From Pseudomonadota bacterium (GTDB lineage: Bacteria > Pseudomonadota > Gammaproteobacteria > JAADHS01): DNA of 55,020 nt. This document shows positions 9,272 to 16,665 of the stretch, piece by piece; position 1 is the first letter of the stretch, and the number at the start of each line of letters is the position of its first letter. Below the pieces are notes generated by a model. It had not been told where the DNA came from. It saw only the letters and a program-made list of their open reading frames with translations, and did no database searches. The stretch covers positions 1 through 55,020 of the forward strand of contig JAKACW010000029.1 in the NCBI GenBank assembly GCA_021821045.1, in the 5' to 3' direction. Position numbers and translations under genes: made by a program.

Positions 9272-10021
9272 CTAGCGCACCCTCACCAACTCATTGCGCA
9301 CCCGTACGATTTGCGAGACCGAGGCGGTTACGGTGTTATCGTTGACAAGTGTTCCGTCGATGGTGATGCCGACTTGGCGGGTTTCCACGGTGACTACGTC
9401 GCTGCCGTTAGCCGGGACGTTGGTGTAGCAGTCGTATTCCTCCGCGTTGTCGGCGACGCTATCGCCGTCGTCGTCCACGCCGTCGGGTTGGCTGGTGTTC
9501 AGGCATTGGGATGCTGAGAGATCGAACGACAAGCCGGTGATGTTGATGATTGCGCCGTCCGTAACCGACAGCCAGGTGTCGCTGGCGTCCGCGTCGATGC
9601 AATCGTTGGCGCTGGCGGGATCGCCTTGCTGGCGCATTTGAATGACGCCGCCGCTCAAGCGGAAGCCCACCACCTCGCTAGCGTCGGGCGCGTTGCCGCC
9701 GGAATTGTTCGCGTCGTAAGTGTAGACAATGCAATTGCCGCCTTGAACCTCAAGGGCTGTGCTATTCACTTGAGAAAAGGGGTTGTCTTGGGGGCGCGTG
9801 TAATCGGGACCGCCGTCATAACCCGCGCGCCGAATATCATTGGCCATCACGCTGAGCACGGCCGTCAACTCTTGGTTCAGCTTGCTTGCTTTCAGCGTGG
9901 TGCTGCTGCTGCCGACGGTCGAGCCGTAAATCGATACAACGCCGCCGATGACCACCATACTGATGGCCAGGGAGATGAGCATCTCGGTAAGCGACATGCC
10001 GAGCTGGTTCGGAATTTTCAT
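9272..10021 (-). CDS. pilW: PilW-like minor pilin
   Basis: A 249-residue prepilin with leader MKIPNQLG and cleavage before MSLTEMLISLAISMVV. The block VLSVMANDIRRAGYDGG is typical of PilW. An Asp-rich segment (residues 183-191, VDDDGDSVAD) looks like a calcium-type loop. The ATG at 10021 was chosen because it gives the prepilin leader directly; the frame extends upstream into fimT but without a better start. It begins 2 bases after the fimT stop, so translation is probably coupled. Confidence 0.85.
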   Translation of the reverse strand: MKIPNQLGMSLTEMLISLAISMVVIGGVVSIYGSTVGSSSTTLKASKLNQELTAVLSVMANDIRRAGYDGGPDYTRPQDNPFSQVNSTALEVQGGNCIVYTYDANNSGGNAPDASEVVGFRLSGGVIQMRQQGDPASANDCIDADASDTWLSVTDGAIINITGLSFDLSASQCLNTSQPDGVDDDGDSVADNAEEYDCYTNVPANGSDVVTVETRQVGITIDGTLVNDNTVTASVSQIVRVRNELVRVR

Positions 10022-10023
10022 GG

Positions 10024-10653
10024 TTAGCAACTCGCCGTACTGTAGCCAGGCACGGATCCGTCCGGTGAGCAAATTCGCAATTGACCCAGCGCGCCGACTT
10101 TCACTTTTAGCTGCTTTCCCTCGGCGGAGGTGAGCGTAACATCGCCGCCGGCGCCGCCTTGAACAGTGCCGCGCAAGTTATCGAAGCCGATCTGGGTCGC
10201 ACCACCGAAGTCAATCGCCATGGTGATGCCGGTGTAGTCGGCGCTGGTGAAGCGGGTCAGCATAAGGTCGCCGGTGTCGTTAACGCCGCCAATGCCATGC
10301 ACGGTGCCGTCGCCGTCATCTACCACCATGACGCAGGCGCTGGCGCCGGTGTTGGCCGTTTGGGTTAAATCGCAGTTGTTGGTTGCGCTGATGCCGTATT
10401 GCCAAGTCGCGCTGCCGTCGGCGTTGAAGTTGGCGTAGAAGGGGGCCGATCGGGCAATGGATTCGAGTCGCGCTTGTTGAATGTGTTCGTAGACTTGCTC
10501 GGTTGCGCCCACCAAACGCTTGGCGTCGATAAAGGTGCTCATGCTGGGAATGCCGATTGCCAGCACGATGCCCATGATCGCTAGAGTGATCATGATCTCG
10601 AGGAGGGTAAACCCTCGCACAGCGCGCTTATGTAGGTGTCGAGCCATACGCAT
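10024..10653 (-). CDS. fimT: GspH/FimT-type minor pilin
   Basis: A 209-residue prepilin. The leader has several basic residues (MRMARHLHKRAVRG) and the cleavage motif GFTLLEIMITLAIMGIVLAI. The following FIDAKRLVGATEQVYEHIQQ and ARLESIARSAP fit FimT/FimU. It is the first gene of the operon fimT-pilW-pilX-pilV-pilE. In FimT proteins linked to DNA uptake a C-terminal GRxR motif has been described; here the matching place reads GQLR, so the motif is not intact. The ATG at 10653 was preferred; an ATG two codons later is also possible. Confidence 0.86.
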   Translation of the reverse strand: MRMARHLHKRAVRGFTLLEIMITLAIMGIVLAIGIPSMSTFIDAKRLVGATEQVYEHIQQARLESIARSAPFYANFNADGSATWQYGISATNNCDLTQTANTGASACVMVVDDGDGTVHGIGGVNDTGDLMLTRFTSADYTGITMAIDFGGATQIGFDNLRGTVQGGAGGDVTLTSAEGKQLKVKVGALGQLRICSPDGSVPGYSTASC

Positions 10654-10681
10654 TCCGAAAAACCAGTTGAGGGTCCCTTCG

Positions 10682-10795
10682 TCGGGCGAACCCGATGGAG
10701 CCGAAACATGACGCGGCGCGTCAGTGGGGGTTTCGGCTCGGGACTGGGGTTTTTACAGGGGTCGGTCCGGAATTTGTTAGGTACATCACAAATTC
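10682..10795 (-). promoter_or_regulatory. structured region ahead of the minor-pilin operon
   Basis: The 244-base gap between the HPP gene and fimT contains several inverted repeats. They are GAATTTGT/ACAAATTC (10770-10777, 10788-10795), GAGCCGAAAC/GTTTCGGCTC (10698-10707, 10730-10739) enclosing TGACGC/GCGTCA, and TCGGG/CCCGA with a TTCG loop on the minus strand (10682-10695). No T-run follows them on the minus strand, so they do not look like a plain terminator. They could form a leader RNA or mark operators. No known riboswitch class was recognised. Confidence 0.45.
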
Positions 10796-10897
10796 GGGCC
10801 TGTTCGGCCGGCGAGAGACCTCTAGGGGAGGTTTCGGCATGTCGGTCAGGCTATTTTTAGCAGCTACTAGAAAAGGGTTATTAATAAGCGCAAAGCA

Positions 10898-11851
10898 CTA
10901 AGGGCATTTCACCCACGTGCCATCAACCAGTTCAACCTCGTGCTTGGCCCACTGTGCGAACTCGCGGCGGGTGCAGGTGCCGGTGGACTTGGCGCCGGCG
11001 CCGGCGCTGACGCGAAAGATGACGCGATCCTTCTCGGGGGTATCGATGCCCGACTCGTCGATGACCCGGCGTACTGCCCAGTCCGATCCGGTCCGACCGT
11101 TGCTGTAGAAGCGGCCCAGTACGATTTGCTCGGGGTTCATGCGCGCCGATTCGGCATGGTGCAGCGCCAACTCATAGATCTGTTGCAGATCTTGTTCGCT
11201 GATATCGACAAAGGACTCCATCTTGCGCAGGGCGTAGCGGATGTCGTTTTCGCCGATGGGGGAGCGCATTTCTTCGCCCACGTGGGGGAGGACGTCGGCG
11301 GGTTCTTTATGGCGTGCCAGGGCGGTGGGGTAGCGGCGCCACGGAAAAATGTAGTTGAAAATGACGCCAATTGCGATGATCGTGCAGGCATCGAGCATGA
11401 CTGGTGCGACAACGTATGCATAGCCCAAGTCGTGGACCGCCGGGCCGCCAACCACTGCGGCCAAGGCGGTTGCCCCGCCCGGTGGGTGCAGGCAGCGCAA
11501 ATAGTACATGACGAAGATTGCAAGCCCGACCGCGGCCGCAGCGGCAATCAGTGGGTTTTCCAGGTATTTGGCGCAGGTTACACCGATGGTGGCGCAGATG
11601 AATTGGCCTCCCAATAACGGCCAGGGCTGCGTTAGCGGACTATGGGGTACCGCGAACAGCAGCACCGCCGAGGCGCCCATGGAGGCGATGACCAGCGGCG
11701 TTCCTAAATCCGGAACAACTTGGTTGTTTACGCTACCTATTATATAAATCGCGATCAGCGCCCCTAGGCCGGAAATGAGCTTCTCGAAGTGGTGACCGGC
11801 CGGGGAGTCGATGTGCCAAGAGGCGAGTCGGGCGAGGAACTGCTTATACAT
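10898..11851 (-). CDS. HPP family integral membrane protein
   Basis: About 317 residues. The N-terminal half is an HPP domain with several membrane segments, the block LVIASMGASAVLLFAVP and the family-naming LHPPGGATAL. The C-terminal half is soluble and uncharacterised. HPP proteins are integral membrane proteins; some have been linked to nitrite transport in plastids and cyanobacteria, but the role here is unknown. The start is uncertain: the frame is open to a TTG at 12052, but the ATG at 11851 puts the N-terminus close to the HPP domain and leaves the divergent regulatory DNA free. No clear ribosome-binding site is seen for either. It is transcribed away from the PspA module. Confidence 0.8.
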   Translation of the reverse strand: MYKQFLARLASWHIDSPAGHHFEKLISGLGALIAIYIIGSVNNQVVPDLGTPLVIASMGASAVLLFAVPHSPLTQPWPLLGGQFICATIGVTCAKYLENPLIAAAAAVGLAIFVMYYLRCLHPPGGATALAAVVGGPAVHDLGYAYVVAPVMLDACTIIAIGVIFNYIFPWRRYPTALARHKEPADVLPHVGEEMRSPIGENDIRYALRKMESFVDISEQDLQQIYELALHHAESARMNPEQIVLGRFYSNGRTGSDWAVRRVIDESGIDTPEKDRVIFRVSAGAGAKSTGTCTRREFAQWAKHEVELVDGTWVKCP

Positions 11852-12148
11852 AGTTCTGTGCGAAAACCATTGGGCGTACAAATAATGTGCATAAAATACA
11901 CCAAATCCGGACGTTTGTCGCGCCCAGTCCGCTAATCGACTCGGCGTTTTGACAACGCTGCGACTCTTGGTATTCATAGAATGCATGTTACGATACATAT
12001 TATGTATGTCGATTGTCTGTCCAGACATCCGTCGAATTGGGGCGAGATCCAATAACTATCTGTTTATGAAAGAGACAATGTAATCCCGCAGCCATGGTAT
12101 AAAAATTGATATGTCCCTCATGTATAACCACACATGAGGAGTCTAGAA
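11852..12148. promoter_or_regulatory. divergent control region, HPP gene / PspA module
   Basis: It holds two perfect inverted repeats in tandem: ATACATA-T-TATGTAT (11993-12007) and TGTCTG-TC-CAGACA (12014-12027). About 80 bases further is a -24/-12-like element, TGG at 12095 and TTGA at 12106-12109, with the spacing of sigma-54 promoters but A instead of C in the -12 GC. The layout matches an enhancer-binding site plus a sigma-54 promoter, and a sigma-54 activator is encoded in the same operon. A sigma-70 reading with TATAAA (12098-12103) as -10 is also possible. Confidence 0.5.
12116..12139 (+). promoter_or_regulatory. palindrome covering the pspA ribosome-binding site
   Basis: CCTCATGT (12116-12123) and ACATGAGG (12132-12139) form a perfect 8-base inverted repeat with an 8-base loop. 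The 3' arm includes most of the pspA Shine-Dalgarno GAGGAG (12136-12141). In RNA it would mask the site; in DNA it could be an operator. Confidence 0.5.
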
Positions 12149-12808
12149 ATGTCTCTATTCAAACGCATCACAACCACGATATCCGCCCGGGTCGATCAGC
12201 TCGTCGGCGAGATCGAAAATCACGATGCCGTCGTCGAAGCGGCGATCAAGGACGCCCGCCAAGCCACGGCCAAGGCCAAGGTTCGACTGCAGCGCTTGAC
12301 CCAGGAGCGCCAGAAACTGGAGTCCCGCATCGACGGGCTGCGACAAAGGGAAATCGAATGGACGGAGCGGGCCCAACGCAGCGCGGAGCCGGACGAGGAC
12401 AAAGCACTGGCGTGTTTGCGTCGTCGTCGCGAATGCCAACGACAAATCGCCGAGTTGAGCGCGGCCGTGACCAAGCAGCGCGAGGCGGAAGAGAAGATAT
12501 CCGCCGACGTGCGTCAAGCGGAGACGCGTATAAATGAAATGAATCAAAAGCGCAGCCTGATGCGCACGCGAGAGTCGGCCGCCGAAGCCCTGGCTAATTT
12601 CAGCCGTCTGGATGAAGTTCAGTCCATCAACGTCGACGACACCTTCGATCGCTGGGAAATTCGCATCACTGAAGCCGAGACGCGGAACGGGACCAATCTG
12701 CAAAACGACGCCGTCGATTCCTTGGAGCGCGAGTTCATCGACACCGAGGAACGGGAGTCTCTTCGTTCGGAGCTCGCCGCACTGACGAAGGAGGTGGGTC
12801 GTGAGTAA
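12149..12808 (+). CDS. PspA/IM30 family phage-shock-like protein
   Basis: A 219-residue, highly charged, mostly helical and coiled-coil protein that starts MSLFKRITTTISARVDQLVG, the typical amphipathic PspA start. The segment QATAKAKVRLQRLTQERQKL matches the PspA/IM30 core. Such proteins bind and protect the cytoplasmic membrane and in some bacteria hold back a sigma-54 activator. The ATG at 12149 has GAGGAG 7-8 bases upstream. It is the first gene of a four-gene module; its stop overlaps the GTG start of the next gene by 8 bases. It is not close enough to enteric PspA to give it the same role with certainty. Confidence 0.83.
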   Translation: MSLFKRITTTISARVDQLVGEIENHDAVVEAAIKDARQATAKAKVRLQRLTQERQKLESRIDGLRQREIEWTERAQRSAEPDEDKALACLRRRRECQRQIAELSAAVTKQREAEEKISADVRQAETRINEMNQKRSLMRTRESAAEALANFSRLDEVQSINVDDTFDRWEIRITEAETRNGTNLQNDAVDSLEREFIDTEERESLRSELAALTKEVGRE

Positions 12809-14204
12809 TCTAGCGAACACTGCCACTGCGGACGCCGCCGACTGCGGTTCACCGGCGACCATTCAGGCCGGCGCAACCCGAAAACCCGTTGCACAAGATC
12901 CGTGGAAGGCCGAGGAGGCGCCAAGCCGCGGATTCGATTTTGCACTGCTGCCGCGAATTTTACGGGCGCTGGGCGGAACGACGCTGATCGCGTCCATTTC
13001 CATCTTTCTGCTGCAGGGCTGGGAAAACGGCAACGATGTTTTCCGCTATCTGTTGTTGCTCGGACATAGCGTGGTGTTAACCGCGATCGGTTTCGCCAGC
13101 GGTCACTATCTCAAGGAAAGCAAAGGTGCTCGCTTGCTGGTGACGCTGGCGCTGGCGTCGGTTCCGGCGAACTTCGCTATTCTCGGCGCGTTTATCTACT
13201 CGCTCGCTACCGCCGGCGGCGTGGACTTGCCGCAATTCGTGGTGTGGCAAGTGGATAACTGGACGACGCTTTCCATGACGCTCGCCGGCGCGGTGGTGCT
13301 AATGGCGCCGATGGTAGTGTTGGGGTTTATGGTCTTGGCCCGCAGCTCCGCGCTGCGTCTTAGCGGCGTGTTCCTGCTTGGCAACGCAGCGCTGCTTTTT
13401 CCGGCGCGGGATCCTGTAACGACCGCCGTGTTGATGCTGGCATTGACCGCCATGGCGCTGTGGGCCAACGCCCGCATCACCAAAGCGGATCCGACATTGC
13501 GCACCTGGGAAGGCTTGGTGGCGCGCGCGCTTCAATTTGCGCCCGTGGGCGTGGTGTTCGGGCGAACCGCGTGGCTTTACAGCGGTGATGCGTTTGTCTT
13601 TACGGCGATGTCGGTCATTGCGTTCGTTCTCCTGCGGCACTTTGCGCTGATGATGAAGCCGCAGAGTTCGTTGCGTGGATGGATGGAGAAGGCCTCGGTT
13701 GCGTCGTCGTTGACGACGGCTTACGGTGCCGTGTTTTGCGTCGATCGACTGGCCCCTGCGTTGACGGAAAGCGCGCTGCTGCCCTTGTTCGCATTTGTTT
13801 CTGCCGCGTTGGTGTTCGAAATCGGATTGCGTGCCGCCAACGGCGGAGCCGGCTATCGCCGTTTGGCCGCGGCCATGATTGCGCTTGGTCTGCTGGTGCA
13901 GCTTTGGATCGGCGGCAGCGTCGTCGTTGCGGCGATCTGCTTGGCGGCGGGGTTGGCCCTCGTCGTCTACGGCTACAGTGTGGAACAGCGAGTCGTTTTC
14001 GGACTGGGCGCTTTGCTGCTGTCCGTCGGATTGATTCATCAGATTCACTTTGCCATCACGACGTTTGATCTGGGCAGTTGGGGCAGTTTGGCCGTCCTGG
14101 GCGTCGTAGCGATTGTCGCGGGCTCGGCAGTGGAGCGTCATGGAGAGCGCGTCAAGGCGCAGATGGCGCTGTGGAAGAATCGGTTTCAGGGGTGGGAGTA
14201 CTGA
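12801..14204 (+). CDS. polytopic membrane protein of the PspA module
   Basis: A 467-residue protein with a soluble N-terminus of about 50 residues and then about 11-12 hydrophobic segments, ending in a short basic tail (KAQMALWKNRFQGWEY). I do not recognise a named family; the repeated hydrophobic layout recalls DUF2157/DUF4401-like membrane proteins, but this is only a resemblance. It starts with GTG at 12801, has a strong GGAGGTGGG upstream, and overlaps pspA by 8 bases, so translational coupling is likely. It may be the membrane partner of the PspA-like protein. Confidence 0.7.
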   Translation: MSNLANTATADAADCGSPATIQAGATRKPVAQDPWKAEEAPSRGFDFALLPRILRALGGTTLIASISIFLLQGWENGNDVFRYLLLLGHSVVLTAIGFASGHYLKESKGARLLVTLALASVPANFAILGAFIYSLATAGGVDLPQFVVWQVDNWTTLSMTLAGAVVLMAPMVVLGFMVLARSSALRLSGVFLLGNAALLFPARDPVTTAVLMLALTAMALWANARITKADPTLRTWEGLVARALQFAPVGVVFGRTAWLYSGDAFVFTAMSVIAFVLLRHFALMMKPQSSLRGWMEKASVASSLTTAYGAVFCVDRLAPALTESALLPLFAFVSAALVFEIGLRAANGGAGYRRLAAAMIALGLLVQLWIGGSVVVAAICLAAGLALVVYGYSVEQRVVFGLGALLLSVGLIHQIHFAITTFDLGSWGSLAVLGVVAIVAGSAVERHGERVKAQMALWKNRFQGWEY

Positions 14205-14223
14205 TTCGCGCAAAGAGAGTGAG

Positions 14224-14252
14224 CGGCCGCGACCGGGACGTTGCGGCCGTTT
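14224..14252 (+). terminator. intra-operon hairpin, possible attenuator
   Basis: CGGCCGC (14224-14230) and GCGGCCG (14243-14249) form a 7-base GC stem with a 12-base loop, followed by only TTT. It lies between the membrane protein gene and the lipoprotein gene. The short T-run makes it a weak or partial terminator or an mRNA processing site. Confidence 0.4.
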
Positions 14253-14291
14253 GCGAATGTTTCCCCAGATCAAAGTAATGTGAGGTGGAAT

Positions 14292-15191
14292 ATGACTCTG
14301 CGAAAGTTGTTCAAGTTGTTTCTATGTGTTGCTCTTGTCGCGTTTCTCGCCGGCTGCGCAATGCAGCCCAAACAGCGAATGCGCAGCAGCGTGGTGGAGT
14401 ATCTCTACCCCGAAAAAGATGTGGTGGAAAGTCCGTCGATTCCGACGCTGAGACTGCCCATCGACGTGGGAATAGCGTTTGTTCCTGGTGATACCGTGGG
14501 CGGCGGCCAGTCGAACTTTTGGGTTGGATCGATCGATCCGATGTATCAAAGCGAAAATCAGAAAATGGAGCTGCTGGAAACGGTCGCGGCGCATTTCAAG
14601 CAATACAATTTCGTTCGAAACATCGAAATCATCCCCAGCGCCTATCTGCGTCCGAAGGGCGGGTTCGAGAATCTTGACCAGATCAGAACGATGTACGGCG
14701 TCGACGTCGTTGCGCTGGTGTCGTACGATCAGGTCCAGTTTACCGATGAGGACATCCTGTCACTGACGTATTGGACGCTAGTGGGCGCCTATGTGGTTGA
14801 GGGCGAAAAGAACGACACGCAGACCTTGATGGACACGGCTGTGTACGAAGTGGAAAGTAAGAAGTTGCTGTTTCGGGCGCCCGGCGCATCCAGAGTAAAG
14901 GGCCGTTCAACGGTCGTGAACCTGAGTGAAGAGCTGCGCGCTGACAGCAGGAAAGGCTTCGACGAGGCCACCTCCGAAATGGTTGCGAACCTTGATGCCC
15001 AGCTCGGCAAATTCAAGGAGCGTGTGAAAGAACGGCCCAACGAATACAGCGTCGAGTATCGTCCCGGTTTCCAAGGCGGCGGTGCGTTTGGCTGGAGTAC
15101 GCTGATGGTTTTGCTGGGGGTGCTGGCGTGGCGGCTGTCCCTTGCGGGGCGCGGAGAGAGTCGAACAGGGGGTGGGTGTGGCTGGGAGTAG
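14292..15191 (+). CDS. rhombotarget lipoprotein with GlyGly-CTERM-like tail
   Basis: A 299-residue lipoprotein: basic start MTLRKLFK, hydrophobic core and lipobox FLAGC (Cys22, followed by Ala, which favours the outer membrane). The middle part is a globular domain of unknown function. Near the C-terminus GGGAFGWSTLMVLLGVLAWR has the small-residue motif, hydrophobic helix and Arg of GlyGly-CTERM sorting tails, though an extra 18 residues follow. This arrangement matches the family known as rhombotarget lipoproteins, substrates of rhombosortase. The ATG at 14292 has GAGGTGG upstream. The stop overlaps the sigma-54 activator gene. Double anchoring, then release of the C-terminal end by a rhombosortase, is an inference. 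Confidence 0.8.
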   Translation: MTLRKLFKLFLCVALVAFLAGCAMQPKQRMRSSVVEYLYPEKDVVESPSIPTLRLPIDVGIAFVPGDTVGGGQSNFWVGSIDPMYQSENQKMELLETVAAHFKQYNFVRNIEIIPSAYLRPKGGFENLDQIRTMYGVDVVALVSYDQVQFTDEDILSLTYWTLVGAYVVEGEKNDTQTLMDTAVYEVESKKLLFRAPGASRVKGRSTVVNLSEELRADSRKGFDEATSEMVANLDAQLGKFKERVKERPNEYSVEYRPGFQGGGAFGWSTLMVLLGVLAWRLSLAGRGESRTGGGCGWE

Positions 15192-16665
15192 ACCGTTGCA
15201 CGGCGAGCTTAGAGCGTTTTTTCAGCGTTTCACAGATGTAATCTTTGCCAATCCGTTCAGTTCGACCGTTGAGCAAGTGGAACAGTGGCTTGGCGTGAAA
15301 GTGGATGCGCCCATCCAGTCGGGCCACCACTATGCCGCACTGGCGCCGCTTGCCCAGGCGAAGCTCGCCCAGCTTAATGATTCGGGAATCGCCAAAGTCC
15401 AGGACTGCGCCGCGAATGATCGTCAGCTTATCCTGTATGTGTTCCTGTTTGAACTATATGACCAGTACGCTTCCCCGTTCGACGGTTTAATCGCAGCTCA
15501 GTTGAAAAAGGGGGACGAACCAGCCGATGTCCCGTTCGCGCAGGAGCTGATGTTCAAGTTCAAAGAGCGCGGGCTCAGCGAAGCGGAAGCCGCGCGCTAC
15601 ATGGCCCTGTTTTATCAACTGCGCCGCGCACACTTTTTCATCTCCAAGGGTTTGATCGGCGCGTCGGCGAGCATGAAAGCGCTACGCCACGCGTTGTGGA
15701 ACAACCTATTCACCGCCGACGTGCGTTACTACGCAGAACATCTGTGGGATCGCATGGAGGACTTCTCGACACTGTTGTTGGGCGAAACAGGCACCGGCAA
15801 AGGCTCGGCGGCGGCGGCGATAGGGCGCTCCGGTTTGATACCCTTTGATCCTGTCGCGGGACGTTTCAAGTACAGTTTCACCGCAACGTTTATCGCCACC
15901 AACCTGTCCCAGTTTCCCGAGAGTCTGATCGAGTCCGAGTTGTTCGGTCATCGCAAGGGTGCGTTTACGGGAGCGATCGACAATCACGCCGGGTTGTTCG
16001 AACGGTGCAGCCCGCACGGGGCGTTGTTCCTCGATGAAATCGGCGATGTATCTATCCCGGTGCAAATCAAGTTGCTCAATGTTCTCCAAGAGCGGCGCTT
16101 CTGCCCAGTCGGAGGCCATAAGATCCAGCGTTTTCAGGGGCGCGTCATCGCCGCGACCAACAAGACGTTGGACAAATTGCGTCAAACGGGAGAATTTCGC
16201 GACGACTTCTATTACCGTCTTTCCTCCGACGTGATCCATGTGCCGCCGCTGCGCACCCGCCTGCAGGAGGCGCCGGACGAATTGGAGCGGTTGGTTGGCT
16301 TGTTGGTTGAACGGCTGACGGGGGAGGTGGATCATGAATTGATCGATAAAGTGATGTCGGCGCTTGCGGCCGGGGTTCCGCGCGGCTACCCATGGCCGGG
16401 CAACGTGCGTGAATTGGAACAAACCGTGCGGCGCGTCATCTTAAACGGCGATTGTGCCGTCGAACAGCGCGGCGGACCCACTGCCACTTGGCTCGACGCC
16501 GCCGACAAGGGCAGTCTAAGTGCCCATGATCTCCTTGCCGCGTATTGTCGAATGTTGTATGACCGCCACCGCAGTTATGAGGATGTGGCCTCGATTACCC
16601 AACTGAACTGGCGCACGGTAAAAAAGTACATTGGACCGAACGATGAATCAAACGTCCCCGGCTAG
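15178..16665 (+). CDS. sigma-54-dependent activator of the PspA module
   Basis: About 495 residues. A helical N-terminal domain of some 190 residues has no receiver, GAF or PAS features that I can see. It is followed by an AAA+ sigma-54 interaction domain: Walker A GETGTGKGS (202-210), the sigma-54 contact loop GAFTGA (261-266), Walker B ALFLDEIGD (282-290) and the segment YPWPGNVRELEQ. A C-terminal helix-turn-helix follows (SYEDVASITQLNWRTVKKYI). The likely start is GTG at 15178, behind a GGGGGTGGG; an ATG at 15142 is also in frame. It overlaps the lipoprotein gene by 14 bases and miaA by 23. It probably controls its own operon. Confidence 0.88.
   Translation: MAGSRPLHGELRAFFQRFTDVIFANPFSSTVEQVEQWLGVKVDAPIQSGHHYAALAPLAQAKLAQLNDSGIAKVQDCAANDRQLILYVFLFELYDQYASPFDGLIAAQLKKGDEPADVPFAQELMFKFKERGLSEAEAARYMALFYQLRRAHFFISKGLIGASASMKALRHALWNNLFTADVRYYAEHLWDRMEDFSTLLLGETGTGKGSAAAAIGRSGLIPFDPVAGRFKYSFTATFIATNLSQFPESLIESELFGHRKGAFTGAIDNHAGLFERCSPHGALFLDEIGDVSIPVQIKLLNVLQERRFCPVGGHKIQRFQGRVIAATNKTLDKLRQTGEFRDDFYYRLSSDVIHVPPLRTRLQEAPDELERLVGLLVERLTGEVDHELIDKVMSALAAGVPRGYPWPGNVRELEQTVRRVILNGDCAVEQRGGPTATWLDAADKGSLSAHDLLAAYCRMLYDRHRSYEDVASITQLNWRTVKKYIGPNDESNVPG

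Noticed and set aside
10654-10870. Possible c-di-GMP, glycine or TPP riboswitch ahead of the pilin operon
   Set aside because: The conserved cores of these classes are absent. Only the generic inverted repeats are reported.
15178-16665. RtcR identity for the sigma-54 activator
   Set aside because: The RNA-repair activator RtcR has a CARF-type N-terminus and lies next to rtcBA. Here the N-terminal domain is different and the neighbours are the PspA module.
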